Assembly: GCA_019638275.1 (NCBI GenBank)
Contig: JAHBUC010000005.1
Span: 47,149 to 111,148 of the forward strand
DNA from: Cyclobacteriaceae bacterium
Lineage (GTDB): Bacteria; Bacteroidota; Bacteroidia; Cytophagales; Cyclobacteriaceae
Reading direction: 5' to 3'
DNA length: 64,000 nucleotides
The notes beneath the pieces were generated by a model. It searched no databases. It was not told the origin of the DNA and saw only the letters and a program-made list of their open reading frames with translations. Position 1 is the stretch's first letter, and each line of letters opens with the position of its first letter. Of this stretch, positions 1 to 9,395 are shown in pieces. The position numbers and the translations under genes were made by a program.

Positions 1-1
1 G

Positions 2-895
2 CATGTTGGTTGCGCAGATCAAACGAATATCAACCGCGATAGACTGATTTGAACCCACGCGTGTTACCTGCCGCGATTGCAATGCACTGAGCAACTTGCT
101 TTGCAGCGCCATACTCAGGTTTCCGATTTCATCCAAAAAGAGTGTACCGCCATTGGCCAGTTCAAATCTTCCGGGCCGATCTTCCCGTGCATCGGTAAAG
201 GCGCCTTTCTTATGACCGAATAATTCGCTTTCAAACAACGTTTCTGTAATGGCGCCCATATCCACAGAAACGAAGCTTCCGTCTTTGCGTAATGAACGTT
301 GGTGAATGGCGCGGGCAATGAGTTCTTTTCCGGTCCCGTTCTCACCGAGAATCAACACGTTGGCATCCGTTTTTGCCACTTTATCAATCAGGCCAAACAC
401 TTCTTTAATAGCGGTGCTTTCGCCAATGATTTCGCCAAACGGTTTGCTGATTTGTTCTTCCAGCATTTCTTTGGCTTTGCGCAGCTTGTCTACTTCGTTG
501 TACGATTGCTTCAGGCGAATGGCCGTAGAAATGGTAGCAATGAGTTTTTCATTTTGCCAGGGCTTAAGGATGAAATCGGTGGCGCCTTGCTTCAGGGCTT
601 TCACAGCCATTTCCACATCACCAAAAGCTGTAATCAATATCACGACAGCATTCGGATCTTTCTCCAGAATTTTTTCGAGCCAGTAAAAGCCTTCCTTTCC
701 ACTTGTAATGTCCTTGCTGAAGTTCATGTCCAGCAGAATCACATCGTATGTGTCGTTATTGAGTAAAAAAGGAATTTTGTTTGGGTTCTTTTCTATGATT
801 ACATGGTGGTTTTGCTTTTTGAGCAACATCTTGGCTGCCAGTAAAACGTCCTCATCATCATCGATCATCAAAATTTTGCCACCTTCAGGATTCAT
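2..895 (-). CDS. Sigma-54-dependent response regulator (NtrC family), 3' end beyond the window
   Basis: The gene is open at the window edge, so only its first ~298 codons are seen. An N-terminal receiver domain (KILMIDDDED near residue 8, the phospho-acceptor Asp in VILLDMNF, Lys in ILKPW) is followed by an AAA+ sigma-54 interaction domain with Walker A GENGTGKE, then GAFTDA, then Walker B GTLFLDEIGN, and the sequence stops in VDIRLICATN. The contact loop reads GAFTDA rather than the usual GAFTGA. A Fis-type HTH is expected beyond the edge but not visible. The family activates sigma-54 promoters after phosphorylation. The start ATG at 893-895 lies just before the receiver domain. The partner kinase is not in view on this side. 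Family assignment is sure; the target genes are unknown. Confidence 0.95.
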   Translation of the reverse strand, partial: MNPEGGKILMIDDDEDVLLAAKMLLKKQNHHVIIEKNPNKIPFLLNNDTYDVILLDMNFSKDITSGKEGFYWLEKILEKDPNAVVILITAFGDVEMAVKALKQGATDFILKPWQNEKLIATISTAIRLKQSYNEVDKLRKAKEMLEEQISKPFGEIIGESTAIKEVFGLIDKVAKTDANVLILGENGTGKELIARAIHQRSLRKDGSFVSVDMGAITETLFESELFGHKKGAFTDAREDRPGRFELANGGTLFLDEIGNLSMALQSKLLSALQSRQVTRVGSNQSIAVDIRLICATNM

Positions 896-992
896 GGTAT
901 AGATTTAAGTAGTGCTTTTAGTTAGAAAAAGTTGTGCCAGTTACGGAATTATGTGTTTTGGCCCAAAAATGGGGAAAGCAGTGTTCTTTCCT

Positions 993-1029
993 GCACAAAT
1001 ATGTTCATAATTGAACATATTTTTTGTGC
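993..1029. promoter_or_regulatory. Dyad between two minus-strand genes (operator or terminator)
   Basis: A near-perfect inverted repeat, GCACAAATATGTTCA, then four bases, then TGAACATAT running into TTTTTGTGC. It lies after the stop of the minus-strand secreted protein gene and ~100 nt before the response-regulator start. On the minus strand the 3' side lacks a long T-run, so it could equally be a TGTTCA-N4-TGAACA operator for the regulator gene. Confidence 0.45.
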
Positions 1030-1044
1030 GAAAATGGACTGTGC

Positions 1045-1818
1045 TTAAGGATTTTTCAGTTCAACAACCAACCGATCTCTATAAACTTTATACACCCGCT
1101 CATCGGTGAGCAGCATAGATTGTACTCCATTTTCAATTGGGAGTTCGCGTGTTTTACCATCGAATAGATCAAAAAAAATCAACTTGTCATCCAGGGCATA
1201 GTATAACTCTTCCCCCAGAAAATTAAAGTACTTAATCTCTTTTCCGGGAATAATTCGTATCCGTTTTCCGATAGCATTGTGAATTTCAATACCTGCGTTC
1301 TTATTATGAATAAATAAAAAGTTTTGGTATTCGCGCATGCCAATAAAATCTGTCTTTTGTTTGGCTAGATGAGGTGACAGATAAATTTCAACTTCAATTT
1401 TTTGTTTCCCGGTGTTCAGCTTTTTGATGCTCAGGTCCGCACCATCAAGTATCCAGATATTTTGATCGCCTGATGAGCACACCAACCAGGGCTCAATGGC
1501 AAACTCATCCGGTATGGATTGTTTGTTGAAGTTTCCGAACAAGGCGTAACTGTACCAATTTCCTGAACGATCGTAACTAAATGCACGCGATCCGTCACGC
1601 GGTTCAAAAAGCGCGAGGGGTGATTCAGGCTTTACTTCTTCAATCAGTTTTCCATTGATGTCGAATTTTTGAATCACACTGCTTTCAAATTGTAAGTACA
1701 AATCTCCAGGCCGGTCGACAAAGGCTGCTATTACGGGTTGGTTCAACGAAAGTGTTATTGGAAACTGCTGGCTGTACGACAGAAGAGGAAGTACAGTCAA
1801 CAAAAAAATGATCCTCAT
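1045..1818 (-). CDS. Secreted beta-propeller-like protein of unknown function
   Basis: The reading frame is open further upstream, but the natural start is the ATG at 1816-1818, which begins a clean signal peptide (MRIIFLLTVLPLLSYSQ) and sits one base after the stop of the lpxH-like gene. That gives 257 residues. The mature part is made of short strand-rich stretches such as LYLQFESSVIQKFDINGK and ERVYKVYRDRLVVEL, in a pattern that suggests a beta-propeller of the kind that reports on assembly or binding. No catalytic motif is seen. It probably lies in the periplasm or outer membrane and is co-transcribed with the gene before it. I do not recognise a named family. Confidence 0.75.
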   Translation of the reverse strand: MRIIFLLTVLPLLSYSQQFPITLSLNQPVIAAFVDRPGDLYLQFESSVIQKFDINGKLIEEVKPESPLALFEPRDGSRAFSYDRSGNWYSYALFGNFNKQSIPDEFAIEPWLVCSSGDQNIWILDGADLSIKKLNTGKQKIEVEIYLSPHLAKQKTDFIGMREYQNFLFIHNKNAGIEIHNAIGKRIRIIPGKEIKYFNFLGEELYYALDDKLIFFDLFDGKTRELPIENGVQSMLLTDERVYKVYRDRLVVELKNP

Positions 1819-1819
1819 G

Positions 1820-2596
1820 TTAAGCGGAGAAAGTTTTAAGCGCAACGGTTTTTCCATCGTAAACGGCATACGTGTTAAAATGAACCCACTCGCCAAGATT
1901 GATGTACCGACTGTTTGCACCCACCTCCAAGTCAAGCGGTAAATGCCGGTGACCAAAAATGTAGTAATCATGGTGGTGGTGCTTTTCCAGTTCTTTACAA
2001 TAGGTAAGCAGAAACTCATACTCTTCTCCTTCAAATTTTTCTTCGCGTTTGGTGTTGCTGATCCGGCTTTTTCTCGACCAGATTTTAGCAATGCCTATGC
2101 CAAGGTTGGGGTGTATGCGGGCGAACAGCCACTGGCAGATTTTGCTGTTGAAAAACTTTTTCAGGATTTTATAGGAAGTATCACCGGGGCCAAGGCCATC
2201 GCCATGCCCGATCATTAACTTTTGATTGTTGCAGGTCAGTACCACCGGGTCGCGGTAAATCGGAATGTCCAGTTCGCGGGGGAAGTAATCAAACATCCAC
2301 ATATCATGATTGCCGGTGAAGAAAATAATGGGAATGCCGGCATCGCGGAGTTCCGCAAGTTTTCCCTGTAACCGGATGAATCCTTTTGGAATGGCTTGCC
2401 GGTATTCAAACCAAAAATCAAAAATATCGCCTAACAGGTAAATGCTTTGGGCCTCGTGTTTAATGGAGTCGAGCCAACGCACAATACGTTTTTCGCGAGC
2501 CAGGCTGTCCTCGTAGGTCGGTACACCCAAATGGAAATCGGAGGCAAAGAAAATTTTCTTGCCGGCTTCGAGCTTAATTTCCACGGAGGTATTCAT
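1820..2596 (-). CDS. lpxH: UDP-2,3-diacylglucosamine diphosphatase (LpxH-type)
   Basis: A 258-residue calcineurin-like metallophosphoesterase with the full metal-ligand series: DFHLG near residue 20, GDIFDFWFEY near 57, GNHDMW near 95, GHGDG near 130 and GHRHLP near 215. LpxH hydrolyses UDP-2,3-diacylglucosamine to lipid X in lipid A synthesis at the inner face of the inner membrane. The length and the GDIFDFWFEY motif fit LpxH better than a general phosphatase. It follows ftsH after a terminator and is probably its own unit together with the secreted protein gene starting two bases after its stop. Confidence 0.88.
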   Translation of the reverse strand: MNTSVEIKLEAGKKIFFASDFHLGVPTYEDSLAREKRIVRWLDSIKHEAQSIYLLGDIFDFWFEYRQAIPKGFIRLQGKLAELRDAGIPIIFFTGNHDMWMFDYFPRELDIPIYRDPVVLTCNNQKLMIGHGDGLGPGDTSYKILKKFFNSKICQWLFARIHPNLGIGIAKIWSRKSRISNTKREEKFEGEEYEFLLTYCKELEKHHHHDYYIFGHRHLPLDLEVGANSRYINLGEWVHFNTYAVYDGKTVALKTFSA

Positions 2597-2608
2597 TGGC
2601 CTAAAAAT

Positions 2609-2645
2609 AAAAAACTCAGACCTGATTGTAAGCCTGAGTTTTTAT
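2609..2645 (-). terminator. Rho-independent terminator after ftsH
   Basis: On the minus strand the stem AAAACTCAG pairs with CTGAGTTTT around a 14-nt loop and is followed by a T-rich run. It sits ~20 nt past the ftsH stop and just before the lpxH start, so it separates the two units. Confidence 0.8.
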
Positions 2646-2662
2646 TTAGTTATGTTTTCAAA

Positions 2663-4699
2663 TTAGGGGTTTTCAGTCTTCGGTTCTTCCGAAACCGGAA
2701 GTACTTCCGGTGCAGGCGGAACCTCAACCTTTTCTTCTTTCTTTTCTCCACTGCCATTGGTAAACTGCTGGTAGGTGGTGAGTTTATCGAAAGGTCGCTT
2801 GCCAATCAATCTTTCCAGATCCGACTGGAACAGAATTTCCTTTTCCAGCAGCTCTTTGGCTATCACTTCCAAGTGTTCACGGTGTTTGCTCAACAAATCC
2901 TTCGTACGCTTGTAGCAGGAATCGATGATCTTCTTCACTTCCTGATCGATACGTTGAGCCGTAGCATCGGAATACGGTTTTTGAAACGCATAATCAGAAG
3001 CTTTTGAATCGTAGAATGACATGTTTCCGATTTCAGCGTTCATGCCGTAAACCGTTACCATGCTATACGCCATTTTGGTTATGCGCTCCAAATCACTCAG
3101 GGCACCGGTAGAAATTTTTCCAAAAATAAGATCTTCAGCTGCGCGGCCACCAAAGGTCATACACATTTCATCCAGCAACTGTTCGGTTTGATAGAGGAAT
3201 TGTTCTTTTGGTAAATATTGCGCGTACCCTAATGCAGCAACGCCACGCGGAACAATGCTAACCTTTACTAACGGATCGGCATGCTCCAGGAACCAACCGG
3301 CTACGGCATGACCAGCTTCGTGGTAAGCCACAATTTTCTTTTCTTCCGGTGAAATGATTTTGGTTTTCTTTTCCAATCCACCAATCACCCGGTCAATCGC
3401 ATCCTGAAAATCTTGCATGTCAACGGCTTTCTTATCTCTGCGTGCAGCGATCAAGGCAGCTTCGTTACATACGTTGGCAATTTCTGCACCGGCAAAGCCA
3501 GGCGTTTGTGCCGAAAGTTTTTTAATGTCGACTGAAGAATCCAGTTTAATAGGCTTCAGGTGCACCTTAAAGATAGCTTCCCGGCCAACAATATCCGGCT
3601 TATCAATGCTGATCTGCCTGTCGAAACGACCAGGACGCAACAAGGCTGAGTCGAGTACATCCGGTCGGTTGGTGGCTGCCAGAATGATTACACCTGAATC
3701 AGTTGCAAAACCATCCATCTCCACCAACAATGAGTTCAAGGTATTTTCACGTTCATCGTTGGCACCCGGCATCTGGCCGCGACCACGCGAACGACCGATG
3801 GCATCAATCTCATCGATAAACACGATACATGGAGCTTTTTCTTTTGCTTGTTTGAACAGGTCGCGTACACGCGCAGCACCTACACCCACAAACATTTCCA
3901 CGAAATCTGAACCTGACAGGGAGAAGAACGGCACTGCAGCTTCACCGGCTACGGCTTTTGCCAACAATGTTTTACCTGTACCCGGAGGGCCTACGAGCAA
4001 TGCCCCTTTCGGAATTTTTCCGCCCAACTTGGTGAACTTCGATGGGTTCTTCAAGAACTCAACGATCTCGCGAATTTCTTCTTTGGCTTCTTCCAAACCG
4101 GCCACATCTTCAAACGTAATTTTTACTTTGTTCTCGGCATCGAACAACGCGGCTTTTGATTTTCCGATGTTGAAAATCTGACCACCAGGGCCACCGCCAC
4201 CGGTCATTCTGCGCATCAGCATCCAGAAGCCAAACAACAACAGGAACAAAAAGCCCCAGCTGAAGAAATGGCCGATGTAATCGATACGCGTTTCCGATCT
4301 GTACTCGGGGCGATCTGATTCCGGAATTTTACTGATCCATTCGTTGTATTTCCTGTCGAAATTATCAACGGAGATAACTTTTACTTTATAATGTGGGCCA
4401 GCATTGTTTTGACCCATGGGCCCCTGAATATCTTCCTTGTATTTCGCATTCTGTAAGGCGTTTGAATTCAAGGTTACTTCAACGTATTCTTTGTCTTTAA
4501 TGAGAATAATGCTCCGCACATCGCGACTTTCAATCATCGCTTTCAGTTCATTCTCATCTTTTTCCTTCAGGTTGTTTGTTGATGTGAAGTACATCACCCC
4601 CATAATCACCGCAATGGTGATCAGGATTACCCATAATTGATAGTTGCCACCTTTGGGCACCTTTGGAGGGATTATTTTATTATCGCGCTTATCCGACAT
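2663..4699 (-). CDS. ftsH: ATP-dependent zinc metalloprotease FtsH
   Basis: A 678-residue membrane AAA+ protease. Two hydrophobic segments (near residues 25-42 and 143-163) flank a periplasmic domain. These are followed by the AAA module with Walker A GPPGTGKT, Walker [11 protein letters not shown] and the second region of homology ([21 protein letters not shown]), then the M41 zinc site HEAGHA. The C-tail is Pro/Glu/Lys rich, common in Bacteroidota. FtsH degrades misfolded or short-lived membrane and cytosolic proteins. It is 51 nt downstream of rsfS and probably shares its transcript. Length and all key residues are intact. Confidence 0.98.
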   Translation of the reverse strand: MSDKRDNKIIPPKVPKGGNYQLWVILITIAVIMGVMYFTSTNNLKEKDENELKAMIESRDVRSIILIKDKEYVEVTLNSNALQNAKYKEDIQGPMGQNNAGPHYKVKVISVDNFDRKYNEWISKIPESDRPEYRSETRIDYIGHFFSWGFLFLLLFGFWMLMRRMTGGGGPGGQIFNIGKSKAALFDAENKVKITFEDVAGLEEAKEEIREIVEFLKNPSKFTKLGGKIPKGALLVGPPGTGKTLLAKAVAGEAAVPFFSLSGSDFVEMFVGVGAARVRDLFKQAKEKAPCIVFIDEIDAIGRSRGRGQMPGANDERENTLNSLLVEMDGFATDSGVIILAATNRPDVLDSALLRPGRFDRQISIDKPDIVGREAIFKVHLKPIKLDSSVDIKKLSAQTPGFAGAEIANVCNEAALIAARRDKKAVDMQDFQDAIDRVIGGLEKKTKIISPEEKKIVAYHEAGHAVAGWFLEHADPLVKVSIVPRGVAALGYAQYLPKEQFLYQTEQLLDEMCMTFGGRAAEDLIFGKISTGALSDLERITKMAYSMVTVYGMNAEIGNMSFYDSKASDYAFQKPYSDATAQRIDQEVKKIIDSCYKRTKDLLSKHREHLEVIAKELLEKEILFQSDLERLIGKRPFDKLTTYQQFTNGSGEKKEEKVEVPPAPEVLPVSEEPKTENP

Positions 4700-4750
4700 G
4701 TTCTCTGTATTTCAAAAAGTCAATTTTCTCTTCCAATAACGCTGCCTCTT

Positions 4751-5137
4751 TTATTTGGTTATGGCAACATCTTCAATTTCTGTTACTTCTGCATCTCCCC
4801 ACAGTTTTTCAAGGGCGAAGAATTCGCGCTTGTCTTTGCGGAAAATATGTGCCACTACATCAAAGTAGTCGAGTAACACCCATTCTTTATTGTTTTTGCC
4901 TTCCACATGCCAGGGATTTTCGTTCAAAGCCTTGTAAACCTCAGCATCAACGGATTCGGCAATGGCATCCAGTTGCTTGTCTGAACCACCTGAACAGATC
5001 ACAAAAAAATCGGCAATGGCATTTTTTACTTTTCTCAGATCCAGAACCAGGATGTCGAGGGCTTTTTTCTCCTGCATTCCTTTTACTATGGCGTCACAAA
5101 GTTTTTCAGAACTGACACCCTTTCTTTTTTTCGCCAT
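4751..5137 (-). CDS. rsfS: Ribosomal silencing factor RsfS (Iojap family)
   Basis: 128 residues covering the whole Iojap domain, with the typical ADFFVICSG stretch near residue 43, the NPWHVEGKNNKEWVLLDYFDVVAHIF segment near 72-97, and a Lys/Arg-rich N-terminus. RsfS binds ribosomal protein uL14 on the 50S subunit and blocks joining with 30S during starvation. It is divergent from birA (41 nt apart) and upstream of ftsH. A possible -7 box (TAGTTTTG, minus strand 5160-5167) precedes it. Confidence 0.95.
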   Translation of the reverse strand: MAKKRKGVSSEKLCDAIVKGMQEKKALDILVLDLRKVKNAIADFFVICSGGSDKQLDAIAESVDAEVYKALNENPWHVEGKNNKEWVLLDYFDVVAHIFRKDKREFFALEKLWGDAEVTEIEDVAITK

Positions 5138-5159
5138 TAAACTATATTCGGTTTTCGTA

Positions 5160-5167
5160 CAAAACTA
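5160..5167 (-). promoter_or_regulatory. Possible Bacteroidota -7 box for rsfS-ftsH
   Basis: The minus-strand octamer TAGTTTTG matches TAnnTTTG and lies 22 nt before the rsfS start. The matching -33 element 19 nt upstream is weak (ATTT), so this is only a suggestion. Confidence 0.35.
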
Positions 5168-5178
5168 ACAATAATTAC

Positions 5179-5946
5179 TTGTATAAAATCCCTGCCAATA
5201 CCCTTTTCATGGGGCACAAACTGGTTTTAGTGCCAGAATGTCATTCTACCAACGATGAGGCACAACGCCTGCTTCAACAAAAGGGTTCAGCGGATGGATT
5301 AGTGGTGATTACAGCCAATCAAACGGCTGGACGGGGGCAACGTGGTAACACCTGGTTCAGCGAACCGGGCAAGAATCTCACCTTCTCCATCGGATTGAAG
5401 CCGCACTTTCTCAACCCGAAAATGCAGTTCTATCTCAGCATGGCGGTTTCGTTGGGTTTGCTGGATGGGCTGACTAGTTTGTTGCCAGAAGCCGAAGTAA
5501 AAGTAAAGTGGCCAAACGATATGATGCTGAACGGCAAGAAGACCTGCGGCATACTGATCGAGAACCAATTGATGGGCCTGTTGCTTGATCGTTCCGTAGT
5601 GGGTGTTGGGTTGAATGTGAATCAGCTTTCATTCTCCATGGCAACGGCAACCTCATTGGCTAAAGAAGCCGGGCACGCGTTTGATTTGAATGATGTGCTT
5701 TCACTTTTGCTGGAAAAACTGGAGGCCCGCTACCTGCTCGTGAAAGCGGAAGAATTTGAACGACTGAAATATGATTATGAACACCATTTGTATTGGCGTG
5801 ATGCGGTTCATGATTTTATTGTGAATGAGCAACCCGTTTCAGGAATAATAGAGGGCGTTTCGGAAGAGGGGAAACTTGAGGTTTTACTTGACGGTACGCA
5901 CAGGCAATTTGCTTTTAAGGAAATCAGTTACGGGTATACAAAATGA
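5179..5946 (+). CDS. birA: Biotin--[acetyl-CoA-carboxylase] ligase (monofunctional BirA)
   Basis: 255 residues with the biotin protein ligase core: CHSTNDEA near residue 20, GRGQRGNTWFS near 50 (biotinyl-AMP loop), KWPNDMMLNGKKTCGILIE near 110-128, and a C-terminal SH3-like domain. There is no N-terminal winged helix, so it should not repress transcription. It attaches biotin to the carboxyl carrier protein of acetyl-CoA carboxylase. The chosen start is a TTG (5179) because Bacteroidota homologs usually begin with a YKI-type segment; the ATG at 5209 is the alternative. Its stop overlaps the next start by 4 nt (ATGA). Confidence 0.93.
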   Translation: MYKIPANTLFMGHKLVLVPECHSTNDEAQRLLQQKGSADGLVVITANQTAGRGQRGNTWFSEPGKNLTFSIGLKPHFLNPKMQFYLSMAVSLGLLDGLTSLLPEAEVKVKWPNDMMLNGKKTCGILIENQLMGLLLDRSVVGVGLNVNQLSFSMATATSLAKEAGHAFDLNDVLSLLLEKLEARYLLVKAEEFERLKYDYEHHLYWRDAVHDFIVNEQPVSGIIEGVSEEGKLEVLLDGTHRQFAFKEISYGYTK

Positions 5947-6875
5947 AAGCGATAACCGGATTAGTGTTTGCCATGCTTATACATGGTGTGGTTTTGGCGC
6001 AAAGCCATACCATCAGTACAGAAGATATTACGCATTTCTGGGAAGCGTATGATGAGTTGACGTCTGCCAAATCAAAAGCTGACAGCATTTCCATTATTCA
6101 GCAGAAGTACATTGATCGCGCCACCGGGCATTTCAAAACATTTATCCGTATCCGGAAATTTACGGCTGAGGAATATGTAACGTTACTTGGTAAATATCCA
6201 CAATTCTGGAAATCGGTAAGACCGCTGACGGAAAATATCGCCAATCGAAAAGACGAGATTGAGGCAGTTTTGCAAAAGTTTAAAAATGAACTGCCGGCCT
6301 TTGAAATTCCAGATGTTTGTTTTGCGATAGGATGTTTGCGCACAGGTGGAACTACAGGTGATAAATTGATCTTGATAGGATCGGAGATTGCAGCTGCTGA
6401 CAAATACGTGGTGAAAGATGAGCTAACACCATGGTTGAAAAGTGTAATTGGAAATACCGGTGATATTGTTTCGATGGTGGCACATGAAGCTGTTCACACG
6501 CGACAGAAGGGGAGGAATACAGATTTACTGGTGTCAGTTATGAATGAGGGTATTGCTGATTTTGTAACGGAGCTGGTTTCCGAATTGAATATCAATACAC
6601 ATATTCACAATTATGGTAAAGCGCATGCCTGTGAAATCCGAAATGAATTCAGTGAAGTGATCAGACAGAAGAGTAACGATTTAAAACCGTGGCTTTACAA
6701 TGGCAATAGCGCGGGTAACCGTATAGCTGATCTTGGTTACTACGTTGGGTATGCCATTGCTGAACTGTATTATAACAAACAGTCCGACAAGCAAAAAGCA
6801 TTGGAGTGGTTGCTGGATAGAAGTAAGTACAGGAGAATCTATGAGTTAAGTGGTTATCATGAACGCTGCAATTAA
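5943..6875 (+). CDS. Secreted HExxH zinc-metalloprotease-like protein
   Basis: 310 residues starting with a signal peptide (MKAITGLVFAMLIHGVVLAQ). A gluzincin-like zinc site is visible: HEAVH near residue 181 followed ~20 residues later by NEGIADF, which would give the third ligand Glu. This resembles DUF2268-type or GldB-like domains, but I cannot fix the family. Two Cys (VCFAIGCL near residue 123) could form a disulfide. The protein probably acts in the periplasm or as an outer-membrane-associated peptidase. It is translationally coupled to birA (ATGA overlap), though no functional link is apparent. Confidence 0.75.
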   Translation: MKAITGLVFAMLIHGVVLAQSHTISTEDITHFWEAYDELTSAKSKADSISIIQQKYIDRATGHFKTFIRIRKFTAEEYVTLLGKYPQFWKSVRPLTENIANRKDEIEAVLQKFKNELPAFEIPDVCFAIGCLRTGGTTGDKLILIGSEIAAADKYVVKDELTPWLKSVIGNTGDIVSMVAHEAVHTRQKGRNTDLLVSVMNEGIADFVTELVSELNINTHIHNYGKAHACEIRNEFSEVIRQKSNDLKPWLYNGNSAGNRIADLGYYVGYAIAELYYNKQSDKQKALEWLLDRSKYRRIYELSGYHERCN

Positions 6876-6882
6876 GCAACAA

Positions 6883-6966
6883 CCACAGAGAGCACTGAGT
6901 AGGCACGGAGAGCACAAAGCGAATCTTCGTGTACGCTGTCAAGTCTTTTGTGCCCTCCGTGGTTAA
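6883..6966. terminator. Palindromic spacer between convergent genes
   Basis: CACGGAGAGCACAAAG (6904-6919) pairs imperfectly with CTTTTGTGCCCTCCGTG (6945-6961), and the outer ACCAC/GTGGT bases extend the stem. It lies between two convergent genes and may serve both as terminator. The CACAGAGAGCAC-type words resemble REP-like intergenic repeats. Confidence 0.5.
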
Positions 6967-6970
6967 AAAT

Positions 6971-9316
6971 TCAAAACTCAATCTTATAACTCAACACCGG
7001 TATCAAAGGCGTTTGATAGGCGGTAATAATTTTTCCGTTCAGTGGCTCAAAATACTTTCCGAAAATATTTTTCCGGTTCGAAACATTTTGAATATCCAAT
7101 GCGAGCGTATGAGTTGATTTGGGTTTGTTGCGTTTTAAACTGATGCGCACATCTGTTCTGAAGTACGCAGGGTTCTGATCTTCGAAAGCGCGGTCTTCAT
7201 ACAACACTGTTTCACCTTTTGCTATGGATTCTTCTACATGAATGGGAGTGGTGCGTAACCCTCCGCTATAAATGCTTCTTATATTTATGCCCAACGTTCT
7301 GTTTTTTCGCATCACAAAATCTTTTCCACCCGTAAAACTCAAATTGGCGTTACCGTTGAATCGCGTGTTGCGCCAGGTGTCTTCCTGGGTTTTGTATACG
7401 GAATTGTAAACGGAACCCGATAGCAGAAAGTACAGGTTGTTATGTGTGAATTGCTCTACCGTTAGTTCAACACCATAATTTTTTCCGTAACCTTCATTTA
7501 CCAGCGGATCGGTAAAGTACAACCATTCCTGGTTTAGTATGGAATATGTTTCGCTTGTTCCGGGTTTAACCGGTATGTTAAATAAGTGCTGGTAGTAGCT
7601 TTCCACCTTCATGCGCAGGAATGGATTTAATGAGCGATCGTATGCCAGCACAATATGGTGCGATTTGCTTAGTCCAAGATTTTTATTGGGCAGGCTAACC
7701 TCACCGTTCTCTTCGAGTTCACTAAAGTATGTTCCCAGTGGTTGCACCTGGCTGTGTAATCCGTAACCTACACTCACCCGTTGTTTTTCATCAAGTTCAT
7801 ACGAAGCGCTGAACCGCGGCTCAATGGAAAAGGAATTGTTCAGTAGCAACTGCAGATAGTGAACACCGCCATTCAGGGTGAGTTGTTCCGTTACTTTCAT
7901 ATTCAGTTGTGAAAATGCCTGAATGGATTGTGTGTTACCTTTTGAGTTAAGATCCGTCTGCACCTGGTTAATGTCTGAATTATACGACTCCTGTTCCAGG
8001 CTGAAGTACAACTGGTTCAGGTAAAGCCCGCTTCTTAAACTATACCGGGCGGATAGTTTTGTATTCAACACCGAACTGATTGTGATCTTAGAATTTGAGA
8101 AGTTACCGAAGTAGCGCAACTGGTTGTTGTAGTCATCATCCAGCTTAAAGGTTTTGTCGCCCAGTTCATTGCCCGAGGCCAACACGGTTGTTTGTAAAAA
8201 ATTGTTCTTGTTCATCATGTACGCATGCTTGATGCCCAAGGCACCGGTGTTGGAAAAATAATTGGAGCTATAACGATCGAAGTCTTCTGTCCAACTGAGT
8301 GAATCCTTTTTCGCTTCGTTTTTCTGATCGCTCAGTCCGCCAAAACCAAAGATAGTCAGACTGCTTTTTTTACCTGTCGGCAAGTGAATGTTCAGCGATA
8401 GATCCTGGAAGTTGGTGATATAATCGCCAAGGGGCACACCAAGTTTGGATAAAATGGAAAGTGTGGAGTACCGGTAGTTTACGAGATAGGAGCCTTTGTA
8501 ATTTCGGGTAATCGGACCTTCTGCTGCAATGTCGGTGCCCAAAAAACCGGCTTGAATCGTCAGCTCTCGTTTTTCATTGTTTCCCTTTCGCAGGTTTAAA
8601 TCAAATACACCCGACAAGGCATTTCCGTATTCGGCAGAAAAGGCACCGGTCATAAAATCGGAATTGGCAAGCAGTTGCGAACTGAGAATGGAAATGCCAC
8701 CGCCCGATGAACCTGGCGCTACGAAGTGATTTGGATTTGGGATATCGATGCCCTCCATTCGCCACAACAATCCATTCGGACTGTTGCCGCGAATGGAGAT
8801 GTTGTTGTTGCCATCATCGGTGCTGACTACACCGGAAAAGGATATAGCCGTGCGTGCAGGGTCGTTTATGGCTGCGGCAAACTTGCGTGTTTCTTCAACC
8901 GAAAATGTTCTTCCGCTTATCAGCACCATATCGTTTATGGTCCTGTCTTTTTCAACGGCCGTTACAATAATTTCCTGCATCTGTACAATGTCTTCTTCAA
9001 TGGGTATGTTCAGTACTACTTCCTTTCCGGAGTTCACGATCACGTTAGGCAGTATGAAATCTTTGTAGCCGATAAAACTAACCCGGATGGTATAGGTGCC
9101 TACCGGCAGTTTCTGGATTTTGAATTCGCCTTCTACATCGGTAGTGGCGCCAACCAACGGATCGGTATTCAACACCATAACCGTAGCACCGGGCAAGGGT
9201 ATTTGGGTAACCTGATCGACTACTTTTCCCCGAAGGGTTTGGGTTAACGATTGGGCGTGCAGCCAGTTGGCTGCGAAAATAAAAACAAGGACAAAACTCT
9301 TTTTTAGAATTTTCAT
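6971..9316 (-). CDS. TonB-dependent receptor with carboxypeptidase-regulatory domain, no STN domain
   Basis: 781 residues. A signal peptide (MKILKKSFVLVFIFAANWLHAQ) precedes a CarboxypepD_reg-like domain (residues ~28-115, GKVVDQVTQIPLPGATVMV), a plug domain (near 120-250, with GNSPNGLLWRMEGIDIPNPNHF) and a C-terminal 22-strand-type barrel. It transports an unknown ligand across the outer membrane with TonB energy. There is no N-terminal STN signalling domain. It lies downstream of a FecI/FecR/STN cluster and carries the same 28-nt promoter-like element as the sigma operon, so it is probably a target of that sigma factor. Confidence 0.93.
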   Translation of the reverse strand: MKILKKSFVLVFIFAANWLHAQSLTQTLRGKVVDQVTQIPLPGATVMVLNTDPLVGATTDVEGEFKIQKLPVGTYTIRVSFIGYKDFILPNVIVNSGKEVVLNIPIEEDIVQMQEIIVTAVEKDRTINDMVLISGRTFSVEETRKFAAAINDPARTAISFSGVVSTDDGNNNISIRGNSPNGLLWRMEGIDIPNPNHFVAPGSSGGGISILSSQLLANSDFMTGAFSAEYGNALSGVFDLNLRKGNNEKRELTIQAGFLGTDIAAEGPITRNYKGSYLVNYRYSTLSILSKLGVPLGDYITNFQDLSLNIHLPTGKKSSLTIFGFGGLSDQKNEAKKDSLSWTEDFDRYSSNYFSNTGALGIKHAYMMNKNNFLQTTVLASGNELGDKTFKLDDDYNNQLRYFGNFSNSKITISSVLNTKLSARYSLRSGLYLNQLYFSLEQESYNSDINQVQTDLNSKGNTQSIQAFSQLNMKVTEQLTLNGGVHYLQLLLNNSFSIEPRFSASYELDEKQRVSVGYGLHSQVQPLGTYFSELEENGEVSLPNKNLGLSKSHHIVLAYDRSLNPFLRMKVESYYQHLFNIPVKPGTSETYSILNQEWLYFTDPLVNEGYGKNYGVELTVEQFTHNNLYFLLSGSVYNSVYKTQEDTWRNTRFNGNANLSFTGGKDFVMRKNRTLGINIRSIYSGGLRTTPIHVEESIAKGETVLYEDRAFEDQNPAYFRTDVRISLKRNKPKSTHTLALDIQNVSNRKNIFGKYFEPLNGKIITAYQTPLIPVLSYKIEF

Positions 9317-9343
9317 GGGGTTTGTGATTCAGTTTGTCTCTAC

Positions 9344-9371
9344 GACAACTGATGATCGAGTTACCCCTATG
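9344..9371 (-). promoter_or_regulatory. Putative ECF-sigma promoter of the TonB receptor gene
   Basis: On the minus strand it reads CATAGGGGTAAC, 10 nt, GTTGTC, ending 27 nt before the receptor ATG. The same two blocks with the same 10-nt gap lie before the ECF sigma gene (12883-12910). The shared blocks and spacing suggest -35/-10 elements of one ECF factor. Confidence 0.7.
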
Positions 9372-9395
9372 TAGTTCTAGGATTTTTTTAGATGA

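Noticed and set aside
299..766. 155-codon plus-strand frame at the window start
   Set aside because: It is antisense to the response-regulator frame, which has all family motifs.
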